NCBI GenBank assembly: GCA_028713675.1
Contig: JAQTNV010000022.1
Location: forward strand, 1-55,596
From: a bacterium
GTDB lineage: Bacteria > Desulfobacterota > JAPLJL01
Length of the DNA stretch: 55,596 nt
Direction: 5' to 3'
Shown: positions 1 through 7,200 of the stretch, piece after piece
How the letters are laid out: the number at the start of each line of letters is the position of its first letter
How positions within the stretch are numbered: position 1 is the stretch's first letter
Translations under genes and position numbers: made by a program
The notes under the pieces: model-generated
What the model was told of the DNA's origin: nothing
What the model saw: the letters and a program-made list of their open reading frames with translations, nothing else
Databases searched by the model: none

Positions 1-456
1 ATGGCGGTGGCCGGGGCGGCCCTGGGCGGGATCGTCGGGGGCGGCCTGCTCGCTTATTTCTTTCCGCCCAAGCGCTTCCGGAAAAAGATCGGGGGCTGGC
101 AGAAGGTCCTGCCGGCGGGCGAATGCCCGGAAGGGCAGGCGGTAGCCTCGGTTTACTTCGGGATCCCGATTCTGGTCCTGCGGGAGGGCGGAAAGGTGAA
201 AGCTTTTTCCGCCGTCTGCCCGCATCTGGGCTGCATTGTTAAATGGGACACGGAGAAGAAAGTCTTCCCCTGCCCCTGCCACGATTCCTTCTTCTCCGCC
301 CAGGGCCTGGTACAGAAAGGTCCGGCCCGGCCCTACAACCTTTTGCCCTTTGAGACCAAGGAGGAAGAGGGAATGGTCCTGGTCAGCCTGCCGGCTCCGG
401 AAAAACTAAAAGCTTATCCGAGCTGGTTCCGGTTCGCGATGCAGTACGGAGGATAG
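1..456 (+). CDS. Rieske 2Fe-2S protein (5' end probably cut by the window)
   Basis: High-potential iron-sulfur subunit of a Rieske/cytochrome b complex, which passes one electron from quinol to a cytochrome c on the outer face of the membrane. The visible protein opens with a hydrophobic helix (about residues 1-21) that fits the membrane anchor. The two cluster-binding boxes are CPHLGC (73-78) and CPCH (91-94): C73, H75, C91 and H94 should be the ligands and C78/C93 the disulfide. Box I has Pro where Thr is common. The window opens exactly on an ATG inside the anchor and no upstream DNA is visible, so the true start with its Tat-type N-terminus may lie outside. The two cytochrome b subunit genes follow on the same strand, which supports the assignment. 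Family certain, start uncertain. Confidence 0.93.
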   Translation: MAVAGAALGGIVGGGLLAYFFPPKRFRKKIGGWQKVLPAGECPEGQAVASVYFGIPILVLREGGKVKAFSAVCPHLGCIVKWDTEKKVFPCPCHDSFFSAQGLVQKGPARPYNLLPFETKEEEGMVLVSLPAPEKLKAYPSWFRFAMQYGG

Positions 457-462
457 ATAAAG

Positions 463-530
463 TAAGCAGTATGCACTAAGCAGTAGGCAGCTCAAAGCCT
501 AAGAGCCTAAGAGTTAAGAAGCCTAAGAGT
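463..530. repeat. Degenerate short tandem repeat between the Rieske and cytochrome b genes
   Basis: Repeats of AAGCAGTA-like words are followed by CCTAAGAG units (three near-identical copies between 491 and 529). The period is 7-8 bp. It belongs to the set of short-period intergenic arrays seen across the window and holds no visible gene. Confidence 0.6.
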
Positions 531-562
531 TTTAAATAAGGAAGCAGAGCCGAAAGAAGAAC

Positions 563-1333
563 GTGAAGGAAAAGATCAAGGAAAAGATTGAATTAATAAA
601 GAACTTCCTGCAGACCTTCTCCACGATGCTCGAGATGCCGGGCGGTCTGACGCAGCTGATCAATACCCTTTGGATGGTCGGCAAAGAATTTGTCCTCAAC
701 TGGCTGGAGGGGCGTTTCCGGATCCGGGAGCCGATTGAAAAAATCCTGGACAAACCCGTTTCCGGCTTCGAGCGCAAGTGGCGTCACTGCTTTGGAGGGA
801 TCACCCTGACCCTGATCGGGCTCCAGCTTGTCACCGGGGTTTTCCTGGCCTTTTATTATATACCGTCCTCGGACCATGCTTTTGAGTCCATCCAGATGAT
901 TACCGACGAAGTGGCCTTCGGCTGGCTGATCCGCGGGATTCATCACTGGGCGGCTTACCTGATCGTGGTCACCATGGTCATCCACATGCTCAAGGTTTTC
1001 ATCACCGGATCCTACCGCCATCCCCGCGAATTTACCTGGGTCAGCGGGGTTCTGCTCCTCCTGGTCACGTTCGGCTTCCTGGCCACGGGCTATCTGCTCA
1101 CTTGGTCCCAGCAGGGGTATTGGGCCTCCCGGGTGGCCATGGGCCTGGCCGGGGAGGTCCCGGTGGTGGGGTGGATCATCCTTCTTTTCGTCCAGGGCGG
1201 CTACGTGATCAAGCAGGCGGCCCTGACCCGTTTCTTCGTGGCGCACGTGTTTCTTTTGCCGGTCGCGATCATTGTCCTCCTGGGCGTGCATTTCGCCCTG
1301 ATCCGGCGGCTCGGGATCCAGAAACCGTTATGA
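563..1333 (+). CDS. Cytochrome b6-like subunit (N-terminal half of split cytochrome b)
   Basis: Membrane diheme subunit that oxidises quinol at the outer face and sends the second electron across the membrane. It matches plastid/cyanobacterial cytochrome b6 through most of its length, including the Qo-side GYW region near 185-187. Heme ligands are H127/H141 (14 apart) and H228/H243 (15 apart); the 15-residue spacing is that of b6-type rather than mitochondrial proteins. C76, in HCFGGITLT, aligns with the b6 cysteine (Cys35) that holds the extra heme cn by a thioether. About 60 soluble residues precede the first helix. The start is a GTG with only a weak AAAGAAG ribosome site. It is followed after 31 bp by the subunit IV gene. 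The family is certain; the heme cn is inferred from the cysteine. Confidence 0.93.
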   Translation: MKEKIKEKIELIKNFLQTFSTMLEMPGGLTQLINTLWMVGKEFVLNWLEGRFRIREPIEKILDKPVSGFERKWRHCFGGITLTLIGLQLVTGVFLAFYYIPSSDHAFESIQMITDEVAFGWLIRGIHHWAAYLIVVTMVIHMLKVFITGSYRHPREFTWVSGVLLLLVTFGFLATGYLLTWSQQGYWASRVAMGLAGEVPVVGWIILLFVQGGYVIKQAALTRFFVAHVFLLPVAIIVLLGVHFALIRRLGIQKPL

Positions 1334-1364
1334 GGAATCGGGGGGAGGAGAGGTAACAAGGAAT

Positions 1365-1805
1365 ATGGCAGAGGAAATTCAGAAAATCGAGACCCCGCAG
1401 ATTCCCAAACTGCCGGAGATTCCCCCCGCGGACGAACTCCCATTTTTCCCCAAGGTGGTTCTGGGGGAAATCCTGGCCCTGATGATCACGATCGGGGTGG
1501 TGGTGGCGTTCGCGGTCATGATCCCGGTCGGGTACGAGGAAAAGGTCAACACCCTGATCACGCCCGCGGGAGTGAAGGCGGAATGGTATTTCCTCTGGAC
1601 CTACCAGCTGATGAAACTCGTCCCCGTCCTGGTGGGAATGGGGATCCTTGGCCTCATCGTGGTCCTGATTTTGATCGTGCCCTGGCTGGACCCGAAACCG
1701 GAGCGGAAGATCAGGGAGCGGATCTGGGTGATCGCGATCGGATTCATGATCCTGGCCGGGATCGGTGTCCTGACCTTCTGGGCGCTTCTCCCGGGAGGAG
1801 AATAA
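1365..1805 (+). CDS. Cytochrome b6f subunit IV-like protein (C-terminal half of split cytochrome b)
   Basis: Three-helix partner of the cytochrome b6-like subunit, completing the quinol oxidation (Qo) site. The 146-residue length is like PetD. Hydrophobic helices lie at about 30-53, 86-108 and 120-141. The Qo motif normally read as PEWY is AEWY here (72-75): Glu73, the proton-accepting residue, is kept but the proline is lost. A proline-rich, helix-breaking N-terminus (about residues 10-26) precedes the first helix. GAGAGG and AAGGA upstream provide ribosome binding. It lies directly between cytochrome b6 and the cytochrome c fusion gene and should belong to the same complex. Confidence 0.9.
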   Translation: MAEEIQKIETPQIPKLPEIPPADELPFFPKVVLGEILALMITIGVVVAFAVMIPVGYEEKVNTLITPAGVKAEWYFLWTYQLMKLVPVLVGMGILGLIVVLILIVPWLDPKPERKIRERIWVIAIGFMILAGIGVLTFWALLPGGE

Positions 1806-1810
1806 TAAAA

Positions 1811-1867
1811 GCAAATTCCAATGACCAAGCCACAATTACCAAACAATGACTAATGACCAAATTCCAA
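1811..1867. repeat. Heptad-like array (AATGACC words)
   Basis: Degenerate tandem words of the AATGACC / AATTACC type fill most of the gap between the subunit IV and cytochrome c fusion genes. It is one of the window's short-period intergenic arrays. Confidence 0.55.
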
Positions 1868-1949
1868 AGAAGAAAATCCAGAAGGGCTTGGTAATATTAA
1901 GGTTTATTGTGGATTTTGGGTTTGAGGCAAAGAAATTAAACTTATAAAT

Positions 1950-3755
1950 ATGGATAGATTTCTTTCTAAATCCCGACTGATCCTGGCCCTGGCGGGCGTG
2001 TTTTTCCTCGCTTCCTCGCTTTTCGCGGCGGAGGAGCCCAAACCCAAGACCGGGCCCGAGCTTTATCAGAGATTCTGCGCCGCCTGCCACGGAGAGAAGG
2101 GCCGGACCTACCAGCCCAACATCGGGGTCAAGCAGGCCGGGAGCGAGGTGATTCCCTCCCTGGATACCGAGTCTTTCCGGAGGGCCCTGACCACCGACGA
2201 GTTCAAGGATATTTTTGACCGCAAGAAAATCATCGAGACGATTTGGAACGGTTCCGAGGTCAAAGGGACCGAATCCACCACCTCGATGCCGGCTTTCAAG
2301 GAGAAACTCACCCCGGCGGAGATCGACCTGATTCTCAATTACCTGGCCACGCTGTCCGGCCAGCGCCCGACCCGTTATTCCGCGGGCCGGCTGGCCTTCC
2401 TGATTGGGATCCTGATCTTTCTCGGCGGGGCGATCGGTGCGGCCTACATGTTAAGCCGTCCGGATTTCCCGGATTCCGCCCTGATCCCGATTGCGAACCT
2501 GGAAACCCGCCAGATCATGGAGCCCAACGCCTGCACCCGCTGCGGGGAGTGCGTCGCCTGGTGCCCGGTTTACGCCATCGACAACGAGCCCCGGCTGACC
2601 GCCCGGGAGAAATGCACCCGTTTCCGGCAGATGGTCAAGGAACAGCAGGGGCCCCTGGCCCGCTGGTTGGGGATCAACCCGGTGTCGAAGGGCAGGGTGG
2701 AGGAGTTTCATAAATTCCTGCTCGAGTGCTCGACCTGCGGGCAGTGCCACATCGTCTGCCCGGCCGCGATCGACACGGTCGATCTTTGGGAGAACATGCG
2801 CCGCTCCTTCGTGGACGGCGGACAGCCCGTGCTTCCCGCCCAGCAGACGCTGATCGCCTCGGTCAAGGCCTACGACAACCCCTGGCAGCAGCCGCGTTCC
2901 TCCCGGGGCAAGTGGGCCAGCCGGGCCAAGCGGGAGAAACGGATCACCGCGGAGCCCAAGAACCTGGCCAAAGAAAAGGCCGAGGTTCTCTATTTCGTGG
3001 GCTGCACGGCTTCCTACGATGTGAATGTCAAGGAAGTGGCGATCAATACCACCCGGGTTTTAAACAAGGCCGGGGTGGATTTCGGGATCCTGGGCAACGA
3101 GGAGCGTTGCTGCGGCTCGGTGCTGCTCCGGATGGGAGACTATGAGTTCGAGCGGCTCGCCGGCCAGAATATCGAAACCTTCAATAACCTCGGGATCAAG
3201 ACCCTGATCACCTCCTGCTCCGGGTGCTACAAGACGATCAAGCAGGATTATCCCCGGGTGGGAAAACTTAATTTCGAAGTTCTTCATATGACCGAGTTCG
3301 TCATGCGGCTGATCAAGGAAGGTAAGCTCAAACTCAAGAAACCGGTCAATTTGTCGGTTACCTACCACGACCCCTGCCACCTCGGCCGGGCCAACCAGCT
3401 CTTCGACGTGCCCCGGGAGGTTCTGAAATCGATTCCAGGGATCGAGTTCCGCGAGATCGAGCGCTTCGGCGAATTCTCCCGCTGCTGCGGGGCGGGGGGA
3501 GGACTGAAGGCCGGCTACCGGGAGGTCCAGGAGGAGATGGCCCGGACGCGGGTGAAGGACGCGATCAAGACCGGGGCCACCGAGTTTGTGACCGCCTGCC
3601 CCTTCTGCTACCAGGCGCTCCTGACCGGGATCCAGGGCCTGAACGCCCCCCTCAACATGCGCGACATCAACGAACTGATCATCATGTCCCTGGAAGACGA
3701 ACCGGGCGAGAAGCCCGCCCAGCCCGAAAAAGTAGAACCCGAAAAACCCGCCTGA
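1950..3755 (+). CDS. Cytochrome c - membrane helix - ferredoxin - HdrD-like (CCG) fusion protein
   Basis: Multi-domain redox protein of 601 residues. In order: signal sequence (1-26); monoheme cytochrome c with CAACH (43-47) and probable Met113 ligand; one membrane helix (about 148-167); a two-cluster 4Fe-4S domain (C195/C198/C201/C205 and C260/C263/C266/C270); and two complete CCG domains (C352, CC387-388, C423/C426; C476, CC512-513, C550/C553) of the HdrB/HdrD type that can hold noncubane clusters. The tail is Pro/Glu/Lys-rich. Heme attachment puts the cytochrome outside, so one crossing places the iron-sulfur part in the cytoplasm, although three Arg before the helix fit the positive-inside rule poorly. 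It takes the place where a cytochrome c1 or f gene would be expected after Rieske and cytochrome b. The CCG part resembles the iron-sulfur partners of ETF, glycolate/lactate oxidases and heterodisulfide reductase. Its cytoplasmic partner cannot be read from the sequence. Confidence 0.9.
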   Translation: MDRFLSKSRLILALAGVFFLASSLFAAEEPKPKTGPELYQRFCAACHGEKGRTYQPNIGVKQAGSEVIPSLDTESFRRALTTDEFKDIFDRKKIIETIWNGSEVKGTESTTSMPAFKEKLTPAEIDLILNYLATLSGQRPTRYSAGRLAFLIGILIFLGGAIGAAYMLSRPDFPDSALIPIANLETRQIMEPNACTRCGECVAWCPVYAIDNEPRLTAREKCTRFRQMVKEQQGPLARWLGINPVSKGRVEEFHKFLLECSTCGQCHIVCPAAIDTVDLWENMRRSFVDGGQPVLPAQQTLIASVKAYDNPWQQPRSSRGKWASRAKREKRITAEPKNLAKEKAEVLYFVGCTASYDVNVKEVAINTTRVLNKAGVDFGILGNEERCCGSVLLRMGDYEFERLAGQNIETFNNLGIKTLITSCSGCYKTIKQDYPRVGKLNFEVLHMTEFVMRLIKEGKLKLKKPVNLSVTYHDPCHLGRANQLFDVPREVLKSIPGIEFREIERFGEFSRCCGAGGGLKAGYREVQEEMARTRVKDAIKTGATEFVTACPFCYQALLTGIQGLNAPLNMRDINELIIMSLEDEPGEKPAQPEKVEPEKPA

Positions 3756-3831
3756 TCCGCTTCTATCTGATTGATCGGAAACTGCTTACTGCCTATGGGC
3801 CCGCCTCTCTTCCTTTATGTCTGACGTTCTG

Positions 3832-3876
3832 CCCTATCTCCCATCTCCCATCTCCCATCTCCCATCTTCTATCTCC
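3832..3876. repeat. Heptad array (CCCATCT)n
   Basis: About five consecutive 7-bp units of CCCATCT with edge variants (CCCTATC, TCTATCT), lying in the 189-bp gap after the cytochrome c fusion gene. It has no coding sense. Confidence 0.8.
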
Positions 3877-3944
3877 TAATTTGGTTTGATTGTTAAGTCT
3901 TTAATGATTAAAATTTTGAAAAACCCAGGCTGGAGTAAAGGAAT

Positions 3945-4298
3945 TTGATCGAGAGATTTATCATCTTTGTTTCCGAAGGGCCCTACCAGGGCCTGAAGCC
4001 CTACTCGGCCCTGCGCTTCGCCCGTTCCCTCAAGTCCCGCGGGAAAGAGGTGAAAGTAATCTATTTTGCCGACGGGGTCCATTGCGTGAGGAAGGGGGTC
4101 GGACACGGTTCGAAGACCGTGGGGGATTACGAAACCCTGGTCCTGGATGCCCTCGGTGAAGGGGTCAAGATTGCCGCCTGCCCGGCCCCCCTTTCCCTCT
4201 ATAAATATACCGAGGCCGACCTAATTTCCGGGGTGACCGTGGCCGAGAATATCGCCGACGACCTGACTGACGAGTCGGCGAGGCTGCTCTGGCTGTAA
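3945..4298 (+). CDS. DsrE/DsrF-like family protein
   Basis: Small cytoplasmic protein of 117 residues with the DsrE-type alpha/beta fold: a first strand followed by a glycine-rich turn, a helix with KSRGKEV, then the strand VKVIYFADGV and a short cysteine-containing loop. DsrE-family members take part in sulfur-relay and persulfide handling, but this one has only Cys54 and Cys81-type positions and no partner genes, so the substrate is unknown. The start is TTG at 3945, chosen because GGAG (3932-3935) and AAAGGA lie just upstream and no ATG precedes the conserved first strand. It is flanked on both sides by short-repeat DNA and stands alone. Confidence 0.7.
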   Translation: MIERFIIFVSEGPYQGLKPYSALRFARSLKSRGKEVKVIYFADGVHCVRKGVGHGSKTVGDYETLVLDALGEGVKIAACPAPLSLYKYTEADLISGVTVAENIADDLTDESARLLWL

Positions 4299-4305
4299 TA
4301 AAAAA

Positions 4306-4334
4306 GCATAGAGCAAAGGGCATAGAGCACAGAG
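4306..4334. repeat. Heptad array (GCATAGA/GCAAAGG)
   Basis: Four 7-bp units: GCATAGA, GCAAAGG, GCATAGA, GCACAGA. It starts eight bases after the DsrE-like stop codon. Confidence 0.7.
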
Positions 4335-4381
4335 TTCATCGAAGATAGGAGATCGGAGATGGAAGATTGGGGAAAACCGAG

Positions 4382-4408
4382 ATCCTTCGCTGATGCTCAG
4401 GATGACAG
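4382..4408. repeat. REP-like CCTTCGC...GCTCAGGATGACA sequence
   Basis: The sequence resembles the widespread bacterial interspersed palindromic motif in which CCTTCGCT and GCTCAGGATGAC face each other. It is a solitary copy in the gap before the radical SAM gene. Confidence 0.5.
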
Positions 4409-4448
4409 GATAAAAATTAATTACGGATTTCTCCTGACGATTTTTTTA

Positions 4449-4482
4449 TTGACTGCTAAGTACTTACTGCCTACTGCTTACT
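4449..4482. repeat. Short repeat (ACTGCTTA / ACTTACTGCCT words)
   Basis: TTACTGCCTACTGCTTACT-type words are repeated with a period near 7-11 bp, immediately before the radical SAM gene. A related ACTGCTTACTGCC word occurs near 3781. Confidence 0.5.
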
Positions 4483-4503
4483 AAATATTTGGCTGCTTTT
4501 CAG

Positions 4504-5595
4504 ATGTTGTCCCTATCAAAAATTGCCGAGCTGAAAACCGAACTGCAGAGTTTGGGGGTGCGGGTCGAGGCGGATTCGCCCCGGCGCGAGGGAGGGGCGG
4601 GACCCGCCGAGGGGATTACCCTGATCATCGAGCGTATTCCCGCCACCGTCCCGACGATTCCCAGGCTGGCGGGGAAATCGCCTTATTCCCTGAAAGAAAA
4701 AAAAGGGAAATTTGAGCTTTCCCGGGACGGGGTTTCCCGGGGTGAAGTCCGGCTGGGCGGGTCGGCCAGGTTTTACGATGAACTGGATGCCCAGGGCCGG
4801 CCTTTCCGGCTTTCCGCCCTCCTCCACGGGCAGGACTGTCTGGCCACGACGGTCAACCAGGTCTGCGCTTATTACGCCCGGGGAGAAGGCTGCCGGTTCT
4901 GCGGGATCGGGATTTCCCTGGAGCGGGGCCAGACCGTCGCGTTCAAGGATCCGGAAACCCTGGCCCGGGCGGCCCGGAAAGCCAAGGAACTCGACGGGGT
5001 GAAACACGTGACCCTGACCACCGGCACCCAGGATACGCCCGACCGGGGGATCGTGGAACTGGCCCGGGCGGCCCGGGCGATCAAGGAAGCCGCGGGTCTT
5101 TCTGTCCACGCCCAGGCCCTTCCGCCCGAGGATCTGTCCTGGTTAAGGCACCTGGCGGATAACGGCGTAGACACCATCGGCATCCACATCGAAACCTTCG
5201 CTCCCAAGGTTCGGAAACAGATTTCCATTTCCAAAGGCGAGATGGGTGTTTCGCGTTTCATCGAGGCCTGGAAACAGGCGGTTGATATTTTCGGCCGGGG
5301 ACAGGTTTCGAGCTACCTGATCGTGGGGCTGGGGGAGGAGGACGAGGACGTGACCGGGGGCGCCGACCTGCTTGCCGGGCTCGGGGTTTATCCTTTTATC
5401 GTTCCCTTCCGGCCGATCCCCGGGACGCCGCTGGAGAATTTTTCGCCTCCTCCTCCGGAGAGGATGAAAAAAATTTATCTGGAGGTAAAGACCGTCCTGA
5501 AACAGAACAATCTTTCGGCCCGGGAGGCCAAGGCCGGTTGTGTCCGTTGCGGGGCCTGCTCGGCCCTGCCGGTTTATGAGCTCATTCCCGATTGA
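4504..5595 (+). CDS. Radical SAM protein, MSMEG_0568 family
   Basis: Radical SAM enzyme of 363 residues resembling the MSMEG_0568 family, known from clusters that contain a Nit1 nitrilase and a GNAT enzyme. The probable cluster cysteines are C121, C130 and C133 (Cx8CxxC in CAYYARGEGCRFC), wider than the usual Cx3CxxC. A barrel-like core with TLTTGTQD and GIHIETF follows, and the C-terminus carries a second set, C346/C349/C352 (CxxCxxC). The ATG at 4504 is preferred over an upstream TTG at 4489; neither has a clear ribosome site. The GNAT gene of the same family set follows 38 bp later, which supports the assignment. The reaction is not known. No nitrilase, flavoprotein or AIR-synthase-like gene of the full cluster is in this window. 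Confidence 0.82.
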   Translation: MLSLSKIAELKTELQSLGVRVEADSPRREGGAGPAEGITLIIERIPATVPTIPRLAGKSPYSLKEKKGKFELSRDGVSRGEVRLGGSARFYDELDAQGRPFRLSALLHGQDCLATTVNQVCAYYARGEGCRFCGIGISLERGQTVAFKDPETLARAARKAKELDGVKHVTLTTGTQDTPDRGIVELARAARAIKEAAGLSVHAQALPPEDLSWLRHLADNGVDTIGIHIETFAPKVRKQISISKGEMGVSRFIEAWKQAVDIFGRGQVSSYLIVGLGEEDEDVTGGADLLAGLGVYPFIVPFRPIPGTPLENFSPPPPERMKKIYLEVKTVLKQNNLSAREAKAGCVRCGACSALPVYELIPD

Positions 5596-5633
5596 AATTA
5601 TTTTCTTCAGAGGGGATTTAGAACTTAAATAAG

Positions 5634-6119
5634 ATGAAGATTACCCCCATCGAAATCCGTCCCGTCGGAAACGGGCAGGAACTGGAGGCCGCCCTCGGCA
5701 TCCGGGAAGCGGTTTTCGCCGAAGAGCTGGGGATTTTCTCCGGCTCGGACCGGGACCGGCACGATGAAAAAGCCGTCCACCTGATCGCCCTGGATCGGGG
5801 AAAGGTGGTGGGTACCGTCCGGGTTTACCGGGAAGAGGGGATCTGGATGGGAGGCCGCCTGGCGGTAGACAGGAAGCATCGGAGCGGAGTGGGCCGGAAG
5901 CTCGTTCAGGCGGCGGAAGCGGAGGTCAAACGCCAGGGGGGAAGTTCGATGCAGGCGATGATCCAGGCTCAGAACGTCCACTTCTTTGAGCGGCTGGGCT
6001 GGAAAAAAATCGGCCCGGAAACTGAATATCTCGGCCACCAGCATTATCGGATGGAGAAGGTCTTTGATCGTGACCAAAAACTCGAAACTCGAAACTCGAA
6101 ACCCGAAACCAGTATTTAA
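5634..6119 (+). CDS. GNAT N-acetyltransferase, MSMEG_0567-like
   Basis: GNAT-fold acyltransferase of about 161 residues. The acetyl-CoA loop is RKHRSGVGRKL and the late strand/turn is HFFERLGWKKIG. The N-terminus (RPVGNGQELEAALGIREAVF) matches the family that sits beside MSMEG_0568-type radical SAM proteins, as it does here, so the two probably act on the same unknown metabolite. The last dozen or so residues (KLETRNSKPETSI) are translated from a 7-bp CGAAACT repeat and are unlikely to belong to the fold: the natural C-terminus seems to have been extended or replaced by repeat DNA. Confidence 0.82.
   Translation: MKITPIEIRPVGNGQELEAALGIREAVFAEELGIFSGSDRDRHDEKAVHLIALDRGKVVGTVRVYREEGIWMGGRLAVDRKHRSGVGRKLVQAAEAEVKRQGGSSMQAMIQAQNVHFFERLGWKKIGPETEYLGHQHYRMEKVFDRDQKLETRNSKPETSI
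6078..6110. repeat. Heptad array (CGAAACT)n overlapping the GNAT 3' end
   Basis: Four to five units of CGAAACT/CGAAACC. It lies inside the end of the GNAT reading frame, stopping nine bases before its stop codon. The same unit occurs again near 51980. Confidence 0.8.
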
Positions 6120-6132
6120 AAGGCCGGACCGG

Positions 6133-6969
6133 ATGAAGAAGGAAAAAGGATTCCCGGAATTTTTAAAGAATAAGACCCTGGCGGTTTTCGACACGGAAAC
6201 CACCGGGTTGAATCCCAACTTCGGGGACCGGGTCTGCGAGGTGGCGGTGCTCCGGTGGAAAAACGGGGAGATCGTCAAAACCTTCCAGACCCTGGTCGAG
6301 CCGCTCCGCCCGGTTTCGCCCGGGGCCTTCGCGGTTAACGAGATCACCCCGGCGATGCTCATCGGCAAGCCGCTTTTCGAGGAGGTGGCCCGGGAGGTGA
6401 TCACGCTCCTCCGGGGCGCGGTGGTGGTCTGCCACAACGCCCCTTTCGATTTCAAGTTCCTGATCGCCGAGTGCCAGATCGCCAGGGTCAAAATCCCGGA
6501 GGTTAAAGTGATCGATACCCTGGCCCTGGCCCGGGAGCATTTCCAGTTTTACAGTAACCGGCTGGGCGAACTCGCGAAGAGCCTGGGGGTCAAGGTCGCC
6601 AAGGAACACCGGGCGCTCGCGGACGTGAAGACCACCCTCGAGGTTTTTCTCGGCCTGGCCCGGGACCTGGAGGAGAGGGGGATGGGGGACCTGGACCGGT
6701 TGACGAATTTCTCGGTCGAATACACCCCCTACCTCAAGCGCCGGGAAACCCCGGTCCCGCCGGAGATCGAGGAAGCGCTGCTGAACAAAAAACTCCTTCA
6801 GCTTAAATACATCTCCGCCGACGGGGAGGAGACCGAGAGACTGGTGGAGCCGCTCGAGCTGATTACCGCCTGGGACGCGGTTTACCTGAAGGCCTTCTGC
6901 CGGCTCCGGAAATCGGAGCGCCATTTCCGCCTGGACCGGATCGTGAAGGCGGGAATTTTCAAAGTTTGA
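6133..6969 (+). CDS. DnaQ-type 3'-5' exonuclease fused to a WYL domain
   Basis: The N-terminal domain (about 14-180) is a DEDDh exonuclease of the DnaQ/PolC-epsilon class, with all five catalytic residues visible: D20 and E22 in FDTETTG, D106 in HNAPFDF, H159 and D164 in HRALAD. The C-terminal part (about 207-278) looks like a WYL domain: a KYISADGEE strand, R/V-P-L, then VYLKAFC and HFRLDRI at the end. WYL domains bind ligands or nucleic acid and are commonly regulatory. A DnaQ-WYL fusion could be a nuclease controlled by a bound signal. An upstream open frame overlaps the GNAT gene, but the ATG at 6133 gives a natural N-terminus 13 bp after the GNAT stop. Confidence 0.82.
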   Translation: MKKEKGFPEFLKNKTLAVFDTETTGLNPNFGDRVCEVAVLRWKNGEIVKTFQTLVEPLRPVSPGAFAVNEITPAMLIGKPLFEEVAREVITLLRGAVVVCHNAPFDFKFLIAECQIARVKIPEVKVIDTLALAREHFQFYSNRLGELAKSLGVKVAKEHRALADVKTTLEVFLGLARDLEERGMGDLDRLTNFSVEYTPYLKRRETPVPPEIEEALLNKKLLQLKYISADGEETERLVEPLELITAWDAVYLKAFCRLRKSERHFRLDRIVKAGIFKV

Positions 6970-7091
6970 AAAAGAAGGTGGTAGGTCGTAGGTAAGAGAA
7001 AATCGAAAAGAAAGCACTAGATTCTGTTTCAACCCACCGCCGGAATAACGGGAAAACAGCATCAGCAGGCCGATACACTCCAAAAAGAAAT

Positions 7092-7142
7092 CCCCCTCAT
7101 CCTCACCTTCTCCCAAATGGGGAGAAGGAAGGGTTGAGGGGG
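7092..7142. repeat. REP-like inverted repeat (CCCCCTCATCC...GGGTTGAGGGGG)
   Basis: Arms CCCCCTCATCCTCACCTTCTCCC and GGGGAGAAGGAAGGGTTGAGGGG face each other around a short AAAT loop. This is a familiar bacterial intergenic palindrome type. It lies in the convergent gap between the exonuclease and DUF362 genes and could also act as a terminator. Confidence 0.7.
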
Positions 7143-7168
7143 TAATATTATTCAGGGTTTTGGGTTAG

Positions 7169-7200
7169 GCCCTATGCTCTTTGCCCTATGCTCTATGCTT
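7169..7200. repeat. Heptad array (CCTATGC/TCTATGC) overlapping the DUF362 stop
   Basis: Units CCTATGC, TCTTTGC, CCTATGC, TCTATGC. The minus-strand stop codon of the DUF362 gene (7193-7195) lies inside the last unit. Confidence 0.75.

Noticed and set aside
1950..3755. Assembly chimera of a cytochrome gene and an HdrD gene
   Set aside because: The frame is continuous, the membrane helix separates the domains sensibly and base composition does not change at the joint. It cannot be fully excluded without relatives.
3832..3876. Possible CRISPR array
   Set aside because: The unit is only 7 bp with no spacers, and no cas genes are present. The same applies to the other short arrays.
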